Assembly: GCA_030042815.1 (NCBI GenBank)
Contig: JASHYY010000122.1
Coordinates: forward strand, 1-10,105
Direction of reading: 5' to 3'
Source of the DNA: Thermoplasmata archaeon
Lineage (GTDB): Archaea > Thermoplasmatota > Thermoplasmata > Lutacidiplasmatales > UBA184
Length of the DNA: 10,105 nt
The notes beneath the pieces were generated by a model. That model was not told where the DNA came from, made no database searches, and saw only the letters and a program-made list of their open reading frames with translations. Positions 6,107 through 10,105 of the stretch are shown piece by piece. Positions within the stretch are counted from its first letter, which is position 1. Every line of letters starts with the position of its first letter. The translations under genes were made by a program, and so were the position numbers.

Positions 6107-8325
6107 GCCACCACCTCCTCTCCGTCCGATCCGGTCTCCGACGCGACCGTGCCCTCCGCGATGAGTCGGTCCAGGGTCGCGCGGACCGTATCGAGAGGGA
6201 CCCCGCGCTCCTCCGCGAGCAATTCCACCGTGGCCCGGTCGGCGCCGTCCGCCGGCTCGATGATCTCGCGGAGCACCCCGACCGGGTCGGGGCTCGGCGG
6301 CGGCGACGAGTTCCGTCGGGAGCGTCGCCGCCAGAGGAACGCGACACCGCCGGCGAGCGCGACCCCGAGCGTCGTCAGTCCGGCGACGAGCGGGGCGGAG
6401 TCGAGCGTCCCGCTCGCAGAAGCCTGGACCTCACCCGGAGGGACCGGGGAGGACGGTGGCGGCGTCGGGGGCGGAGGGGGAGGTACAGCGAGGGGCGGAA
6501 CGGTCCCGCTCGCGTTGGTGAGCGCCCGCCGGCCGAGCGAGTCAACGGCGACGGCCCGGACGGTCACCGGCCCGCTCTGGTTGACCGTCCACGACCACGA
6601 GGTCGTCCCGTCGTCCGAGAGCGTGGCGTTCCCGGAGGCTCCGGTACTCGCGTTCGCCCACACCTCGAACGGCGGCTGCCCTCCCGCGAGATCGAGGGTG
6701 AGGGTCACGGTGGCCGTGCCGTTTCCGACCGAGATGCCGAGGAGGCTCGCGACCGCGAGCGGCGGCACGAGCGAGACGTTCAGGGTCGACCACCAGGTCC
6801 CTCCGTCCGCGTCGACGACCCCGACCGTCACCGTCGTGTTTCCCTCGAACGGAACGACCCCGACCCAGTCGAACCCCGAGACTTCGGTGAGGGTCCCGTT
6901 CGGCGCGCTGACGTGGGACGGGACCATCGCCGGGGCGACGAACCACGTGAACGGAGCCGCCCCCTCCGGAACGGATCCCCCGACCCGAACCACGTCCGTC
7001 CCGTTTTCGAGGACGGACGCCGAAGCCCGAATCGCCGGAACGACCGAGACCTGGACGGACGAATTCAGCGCCCTCGTCCCGTCCGCGTCCGTCACCCCGG
7101 CCGAGAGTCCGAACGACCCGGGTCCCGCGGGCCAGAGGGGAAGGTCAAACGCCCCGTCCTCGTCCACGTCGATCCGACCGGCCGTGGCGTTCCCCGAGAG
7201 TTGCCACTCGAGAACGTACGGGGGGATTCCGCCGTCCAGTCGAACGGCGACGACGGTGACCCGGCCGACCTCCCCCGACCGGTCGCTCCCGAACACGGAG
7301 AGAGCCGGCCGGTCGACGACGGGAAGGTCGAGGTACGCCCGTGCGGGAGGGAGGTCGTCGCCGACGGGGACCACCTCGAACTCAACCACCGCCGGCCCCG
7401 CCGCGTCGAACGTGCACGAGAAGCTCACGTTCGGACCGTCCTGACTGACGTTCCCGGGACCCGAGGAGCCGTCCGTGCAGCCCTCGAGCTCGCTGAACGA
7501 GGGTGGCGGATCGACCACTGCGCCGGTGAAATCGACCGGTACCCCCACCTCCGCGGTCGCGTTGCCGGTCACCACCGCCACGGCGAGCCCGTTGCTCACG
7601 AGCACGGGCGACTCGACCGACCCGACCGCCGTGAGACCGGCCGCGTCCTCGAGGATGACCGCGGGGGTGAAGTTGCCCGACCGATACTGGTGCGCGACCT
7701 GGAACGGGCCGGGCGCGGAGAGATTCACCGAAGACGAAGAGTCGTCTCCCCACTCGACGGTCACTCGGTACGGAGGCACGCCTCCGTCGACGGTCCCCGT
7801 GAGGTTGGTCCACGCCCCGGGCGAAATCGGGTCCGGCCAGACCGTGACCTCCGAGACCTCCGGTGGAACGACGACGGTGACGTTCGCGGTCGCGTTCCGG
7901 TCGAGGGCGAGCTCGGATGCGCCGCACGTGAGGGTCGACGCCGACTCCACCACGACCTCGACCTCCCCGGTGGCGACCGAGGAGGCGACGAACACGGCCG
8001 AGGCATCGCTCACGTTCGAGAGCGCCCCATCGAACCAACCGCTCCCGAGCGACCAGCGGAACCACTCCGGGGTGGCGTTGCAGTCGGCCGGCACGCCGGT
8101 CCACGTAGCCTCGAACGGTGTGCGGTTGCCGGAAACCATCCACCAGGTGGTCGGGGCGATCGCGAGCGAGACGTTCCGTGTCCCTGCATCGGGGGTCGGC
8201 GGCACCCGAAGGGACGGAAGCGGGTGAACGCCGTGCGGGCTTCCGAGGCTACCGAGGACGACGGCACAGAGGGCGACGCCCCCGACCAGCCGGTAGATCC
8301 GCCCCCGGTCCCCCCGCCGTCCCAT
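6085..8325 (-). CDS. Membrane-anchored surface protein: Ig/PKD-like modules outside, winged helix inside
   Basis: This 746-residue protein opens with a signal or anchor helix (about 11-30) and then some 600 extracellular residues in about six beta-sandwich modules. One is a good PKD match (GGVPPYRVTVEWGDDSS...HQY...AVILEDAAG). GGxPPY/F recurs at the same place in several modules. More than twenty N-x-S/T sequons imply N-glycosylation, and four cysteines can form two disulfides. A proline hinge (VPPPPPPTPPPSSP) leads to a transmembrane helix (about 644-665), an Arg-rich stop (RRRSRR) and a C-terminal domain (about 680-742) patterned like a winged helix, with VELLAEERGVPLDTVRATL and RLIAEGTVASE. 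Contact sensing, adhesion to a partner cell, or membrane-bound regulation of the operon would all fit; none is shown. The ATG at 8325 lies 38 bp after the TATA-like element, whereas a TTG at 8352 would precede the predicted transcript start. Confidence 0.85.
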   Translation of the reverse strand: MGRRGDRGRIYRLVGGVALCAVVLGSLGSPHGVHPLPSLRVPPTPDAGTRNVSLAIAPTTWWMVSGNRTPFEATWTGVPADCNATPEWFRWSLGSGWFDGALSNVSDASAVFVASSVATGEVEVVVESASTLTCGASELALDRNATANVTVVVPPEVSEVTVWPDPISPGAWTNLTGTVDGGVPPYRVTVEWGDDSSSSVNLSAPGPFQVAHQYRSGNFTPAVILEDAAGLTAVGSVESPVLVSNGLAVAVVTGNATAEVGVPVDFTGAVVDPPPSFSELEGCTDGSSGPGNVSQDGPNVSFSCTFDAAGPAVVEFEVVPVGDDLPPARAYLDLPVVDRPALSVFGSDRSGEVGRVTVVAVRLDGGIPPYVLEWQLSGNATAGRIDVDEDGAFDLPLWPAGPGSFGLSAGVTDADGTRALNSSVQVSVVPAIRASASVLENGTDVVRVGGSVPEGAAPFTWFVAPAMVPSHVSAPNGTLTEVSGFDWVGVVPFEGNTTVTVGVVDADGGTWWSTLNVSLVPPLAVASLLGISVGNGTATVTLTLDLAGGQPPFEVWANASTGASGNATLSDDGTTSWSWTVNQSGPVTVRAVAVDSLGRRALTNASGTVPPLAVPPPPPPTPPPSSPVPPGEVQASASGTLDSAPLVAGLTTLGVALAGGVAFLWRRRSRRNSSPPPSPDPVGVLREIIEPADGADRATVELLAEERGVPLDTVRATLDRLIAEGTVASETGSDGEEVVAWSNLGS
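6113..6118 (-). promoter_or_regulatory. Ribosome-binding site of the pilin gene
   Basis: A perfect GGAGGT on the minus strand has a 6-nt spacer to the GTG at 6106. It lies inside the final codons of the surface-protein gene. Confidence 0.75.
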
Positions 8326-8359
8326 CGACCCGTCCCCCGGCTCGGGGACCAAGGCTCGG

Positions 8360-8365
8360 TATTTT
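8360..8365 (-). promoter_or_regulatory. Probable TATA box of the secretion-like operon
   Basis: TATTTT on the plus strand reads AAAATA on the minus strand. It is the only A+T-rich run in the 74-bp gap between flpA and the surface-protein gene. Its centre is about 38 bp before the ATG at 8325, predicting a leader of roughly 10 nt, unlike the leaderless genes elsewhere in the window. No other strong box was seen within the operon, which supports one transcript for all six genes. Confidence 0.5.
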
Positions 8366-8399
8366 CGCCGTCACCGCCCGCCGGAGGGTGGACGGTGCC

Positions 8400-9056
8400 C
8401 TACGCCTCGACGGTCAGGGCCACGTGCTCCCGGGAGAACGGAAGGAGCGAGGTCTCGGACCTGACCGTGAGGCCCCCTCGCGTCAGGGTCTCCCGGGCCT
8501 CGCGGACGATCGCCGCCGCGGGCCGACGCTGCGTCACCGAACGGACCTTGAGCATCAACACGCCCCGCCCGCCGGAGGCGAGGCAGGCCCGCGCGTTCTC
8601 GACGAAGATCGCGGCCTGGTTCCGCTGGGCGACGTCCTGGTAGAGGATCTCGACGGTCCCGACGTCCGCCTGGTAACGCTCGGGGAGCTGAGCGTCGGCG
8701 AGCAACGGGAGGAGGTTTCCGCGGCGTCGCGCGAGGGCGAGGAGGGGGGCGAACGACGTGGGGCTCTTCTCCACCACGAAGATCGTCGCGGACGGCCAGG
8801 CATCCGAGAGGTGGCTGACGGTCGTGCCGTGGGCCCCGCCGAGATAGAGGGCCGACCGCACCCCCGAGAGGAGGCGGTCCGGGGCTCCGCGCAGGAGCAA
8901 GGCGGCGAGCTTCGACCGGAACGGGTCCCAGAGCCGGTGCTCGACCCCGCGGTCGACCCGCAACGTCTCGCCGTAGACCCGGATTCCCGGGGTCGCGTTC
9001 ACCGTGTAGAGGTCCCGCCCCTCGCGGTAGACCCCGTCCCAGCTCGTGCGCTCCAC
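8400..9056 (-). CDS. flpA: Fibrillarin-like rRNA/tRNA 2'-O-methyltransferase
   Basis: This is the catalytic subunit of archaeal box C/D ribonucleoproteins; it transfers a methyl group from SAM to ribose 2'-OH at sites chosen by guide RNA. The 218-residue length is normal. Landmarks are DLYTVNATPGIRVYGE (15-30), WDPFRSKLAALLL (43-55), the SAM loop ALYLGGAHGTTVSHLSD (69-85), ILYQDVAQRNQA (137-148) and LMLKVRS (167-173). The expected catalytic residues K49, D141, K170 and H211 are all present. The start is GTG at 9056, 7 nt after the RidA-like stop, which makes a two-gene unit; no Shine-Dalgarno is obvious, but the N-terminus aligns with the family from here. The usual archaeal partner gene nop5 is not adjacent within this window, although many archaea pair the two. 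Confidence 0.95.
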   Translation of the reverse strand: MERTSWDGVYREGRDLYTVNATPGIRVYGETLRVDRGVEHRLWDPFRSKLAALLLRGAPDRLLSGVRSALYLGGAHGTTVSHLSDAWPSATIFVVEKSPTSFAPLLALARRRGNLLPLLADAQLPERYQADVGTVEILYQDVAQRNQAAIFVENARACLASGGRGVLMLKVRSVTQRRPAAAIVREARETLTRGGLTVRSETSLLPFSREHVALTVEA

Positions 9057-9063
9057 GGTCCCG

Positions 9064-9528
9064 CTATTCCGTGGCGACGAGCAGTTCGACCTCGACCGGA
9101 GCGTTCAGCGGGAGGGCGACCACTCCCATCGCGACGCGGGCCGGTCGGCCGTTCTCGCCGAAGACCTGGACGAGGAGTTCCGTCGCCCCGTTCGCGACCT
9201 CGTGCTGCCGGGCGAACCCGGGGGACGACGCGACGTAGACCGCGACCCTCAGGACGCGTCGCACTCGGTCGAGCGAGCCGAGCGCCTGCTCGAGCGCGCT
9301 GAGACCCTGGAGGGCCGCGCGCCGTGCGAGGTCTCGCGCGACCTCGGGCGGTACGTCGCGGTCGACCGCTCCGGGGTGGACCGCGGCCCCCGCCTCGACC
9401 ACGACCTGGCCGGAAACCCAGGCGAACCGTTCCCAGACCACGACCGGGACGTACGTTCCGGCCGGCTTCGGAGGAGGAGGGAGCGTGATCCCGAGCGCGC
9501 GCAGGGCCTCGGTGGGTCGTTCGGACAC
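9064..9528 (-). CDS. YjgF/YER057c/UK114 (RidA) family protein
   Basis: This 154-residue protein belongs to the RidA-like superfamily of small trimeric enzymes, whose best-known members hydrolyse reactive enamine/imine intermediates from amino-acid metabolism. It opens with ALRALGITLPPPPKPAGTYVP (8-28), followed by FAWVSGQ, a helix containing ARDLARRAALQGLSAL, LGSLDRVRRVLRVAVYVAS and NGATELLVQVFGENGRPARVAMGV, and ends with APVEVELLVATE. This matches the longer subgroup that starts with LGI-LPPPP rather than canonical RidA of about 130 residues. The usual HAR before the conserved turn is PAR here, so deaminase activity should not be assumed. The GTG at 9528 is chosen because the family motif follows at once and an A+T element lies 26 bp upstream; the frame upstream is Arg/Pro/Ser-rich and looks non-coding. 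It is probably co-transcribed with flpA. Confidence 0.88.
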   Translation of the reverse strand: MSERPTEALRALGITLPPPPKPAGTYVPVVVWERFAWVSGQVVVEAGAAVHPGAVDRDVPPEVARDLARRAALQGLSALEQALGSLDRVRRVLRVAVYVASSPGFARQHEVANGATELLVQVFGENGRPARVAMGVVALPLNAPVEVELLVATE

Positions 9529-9551
9529 GTCGGGGGGTACGTCCGGCGGGA

Positions 9552-9557
9552 GAAAAC
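9552..9557 (-). promoter_or_regulatory. Probable TATA element of the RidA-like/flpA unit
   Basis: GAAAAC on the plus strand reads GTTTTC on the minus strand. Its centre is about 26 bp before the GTG at 9528, the spacing expected for a leaderless transcript. Confidence 0.45.
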
Positions 9558-9583
9558 TCTGTTCCGCGGACCGGCGCCCCAGA

Positions 9584-9590
9584 GGTAAAG
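9584..9590 (+). promoter_or_regulatory. Probable TATA element of the zinc-ribbon gene
   Basis: GGTAAAG is a weak A+T interruption centred about 27 bp before the ATG at 9615, again suggesting a leaderless mRNA. It and the divergent RidA-like element are separate sites about 34 bp apart. Confidence 0.4.
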
Positions 9591-9614
9591 AGGGCCGGAC
9601 GGTGCCCTCGAGGG

Positions 9615-9944
9615 ATGTCGCTGTTCCGCCGGCTCCGCCGCGACAAGGAGGAGGCGTCGCCGGCCGAGGGGACCCCGGCTCCCCCGGCCGAGGCGACGCC
9701 GCCGACCGAGCCGAAAGCCCCCGCCGCGGCTCCCGCTCCGTCGCCCACACCCCCGGCGGCACCGCCCGCCCCGCCTCCCCCGCCCGCTCCGTCCGTCCCG
9801 CCGCCTCCCCTCCCCGAGCAGCCCCCCGACGCGGTCGCGGCACCGCGCAAAGCCGACCGGGGTCCGTACTCCGCGTGCTTCGTCTGCGGCACTCCGCTCG
9901 AAGGGCGGAGCTGTCCGAAGTGCCGGATGACCTGGGTCGAGTGA
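9615..9944 (+). CDS. Small proline-rich protein with C-terminal zinc ribbon
   Basis: This 109-residue protein has three parts. A short basic N-terminus (MSLFRRLRRDKEE) leads to a low-complexity Pro/Ala linker (about 14-76) without predicted fold. A C-terminal zinc ribbon follows, with C88-F-V-C91 and C100-P-K-C103 and the ending MTWVE. The two CxxC knuckles, 8 residues apart, should bind one zinc ion. Such ribbon-plus-linker proteins are common in archaea and mostly of unknown role; the ribbon could bind protein or nucleic acid. The ATG at 9615 is the first in frame, has a weak TATA element 27 bp upstream, and gives a sensible start. It is divergent from the RidA-like gene, and no functional link is evident. 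Pro/Ala runs can arise by chance in GC-rich DNA, but the intact zinc ribbon argues that the gene is real. Confidence 0.8.
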   Translation: MSLFRRLRRDKEEASPAEGTPAPPAEATPPTEPKAPAAAPAPSPTPPAAPPAPPPPPAPSVPPPPLPEQPPDAVAAPRKADRGPYSACFVCGTPLEGRSCPKCRMTWVE

Positions 9945-9974
9945 GACCGGCCCCGCCTCCCCTCGGTACGCGAG

Positions 9975-9980
9975 CTTTTG
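9975..9980 (+). promoter_or_regulatory. T-rich element before the last gene: TATA box or terminator
   Basis: CTTTTG is the only T-run in the 65-bp gap. Its centre lies about 32 bp before the ATG at 10010, acceptable for a promoter with a leader of a few nt. It is also 31 bp past the zinc-ribbon stop, so it could serve as a short U-tract terminator. Confidence 0.35.
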
Positions 9981-10009
9981 TGCCCTGCCCGCTCACACCC
10001 CCGCGCATC

Positions 10010-10105
10010 ATGTCGAGCGATAGCGGGGCGGAGGCGGAGTTCGCCGCCCTGGAGCGAGAAGCGGTCGACCACCTGTTCGCGCTCCAGCCCGGCTACGCGG
10101 TCGGC
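10010..10105 (+). CDS. Start of an unidentified gene (cut by window edge), possibly DUF885 family
   Basis: Only 32 residues are visible. They are acidic and helical at first, containing EFAALEREAVDHLFALQPG (10-28) followed by YAVG. An opening helix of the type F-x-x-L-E-x-E-x-x-x-x-L-F-x-L-x-P followed by a small-residue turn is what I recall from DUF885 proteins, a metallopeptidase-like family, but 32 residues are too few to establish it. The ATG at 10010 follows a T-rich element by about 32 bp, and the reading frame is open to the end of the window. Confidence 0.65.
   Translation, partial: MSSDSGAEAEFAALEREAVDHLFALQPGYAVG

Larger units (their letters stand above)
1720..8325 (-). other. Six-gene operon: minimal archaeal type IV secretion / DNA-transfer-like system
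   Basis: Six same-strand genes run from 8325 down to 1720. Their order is surface protein with Ig/PKD-like modules, VirB2-like pilin, VirB6-like membrane protein, PrgI-like protein, small membrane protein and VirB4-like ATPase. Junctions are very tight: a 22-nt overlap, a 17-nt gap, a 1-nt gap, then GTGA and ATGA overlaps. Pilin, polytopic channel, inner-membrane adaptor and ATPase are the core of a type IV secretion system in a single-membrane cell, and of the archaeal Ced/Ted DNA-import systems. No relaxase, VirD4-type coupling protein, integrase or cell-wall hydrolase is seen within the window. Flanking genes are cellular (flpA and ridA-like on one side, hps beyond the other). The direction of transport and the substrate cannot be read from sequence. 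Confidence 0.75.

Noticed and set aside
6400..8200. Nucleotide-level tandem repeats from the recurring GGxPPY/F modules
   Set aside because: The modules resemble each other only in protein pattern; I see no repeated DNA units, so no repeat feature is listed.
1720..8325. Integrated conjugative plasmid or virus with recognisable ends
   Set aside because: No integrase, relaxase, coupling protein, tRNA attachment site or flanking direct repeats were seen within the window; it remains possible beyond the edges but is not supported here.
8326..8352. TTG at 8352 as the start of the surface protein
   Set aside because: It would lie only about 11 bp from the predicted TATA centre, upstream of the likely transcript start; the ATG at 8325 directly precedes the signal helix.

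Overview
The window is about 10.1 kb of very GC-rich DNA (roughly 70% by eye), densely coding and clearly archaeal. It carries a fibrillarin-type rRNA 2'-O-methyltransferase, a 3-hexulose-6-phosphate synthase, A+T-rich TATA elements about 26-28 bp upstream of start codons (leaderless transcripts, often starting with GTG), and a surface protein packed with N-glycosylation sequons. The best guess for the host is a high-GC Thermoplasmatota lineage from soil or subsurface. That is inferred from style and composition; no marker gene in the window proves it.

Layout from left to right. Bases 1-321 (minus strand) hold the N-terminal 107 residues of 3-hexulose-6-phosphate synthase. From 375 to 1268 (plus) there is a beta-class DNA methyltransferase of the N4-cytosine/N6-adenine type. 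These two divergent genes appear to share one symmetric TATA element, GTATTAAC, centred almost exactly midway between their start codons. A 175-residue protein of unknown function (1138-1665, minus) has its own leaderless promoter and runs tail-to-tail into the methyltransferase with a 131-bp overlap of coding ends.

Bases 1720-8325 (minus) are the centre of interest: one tightly packed six-gene operon that looks like a minimal archaeal type IV secretion or DNA-transfer machine. In transcription order it encodes a large secreted, membrane-anchored protein with Ig/PKD-like modules outside and a winged-helix domain inside; a VirB2-like pilin; a VirB6-like polytopic membrane protein; a PrgI-like protein; a small polytopic membrane protein; and a VirB4-type ATPase. 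Junctions are overlaps or gaps of 1-17 nt, with clear GGAGGT ribosome-binding sites before the pilin and VirB6-like genes. No relaxase, VirD4-type coupling protein, integrase or peptidoglycan hydrolase is seen. Both flanks are ordinary cellular genes, so a resident chromosomal system is at least as likely as an integrated conjugative element. The closest known analogy is the archaeal Ced/Ted DNA-import machinery, which is built from VirB2-, VirB6- and VirB4-like parts.

Bases 8400-9528 (minus) hold a two-gene unit, a YjgF/RidA-family protein followed by flpA. On the plus strand, 9615-9944 encodes a small proline-rich protein ending in a zinc ribbon, and 10010 onward is the start of another gene cut by the window edge. 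No tRNA, rRNA, CRISPR array, insertion sequence or direct-repeat attachment site was recognised. No gene-free stretch exceeds 90 bases.
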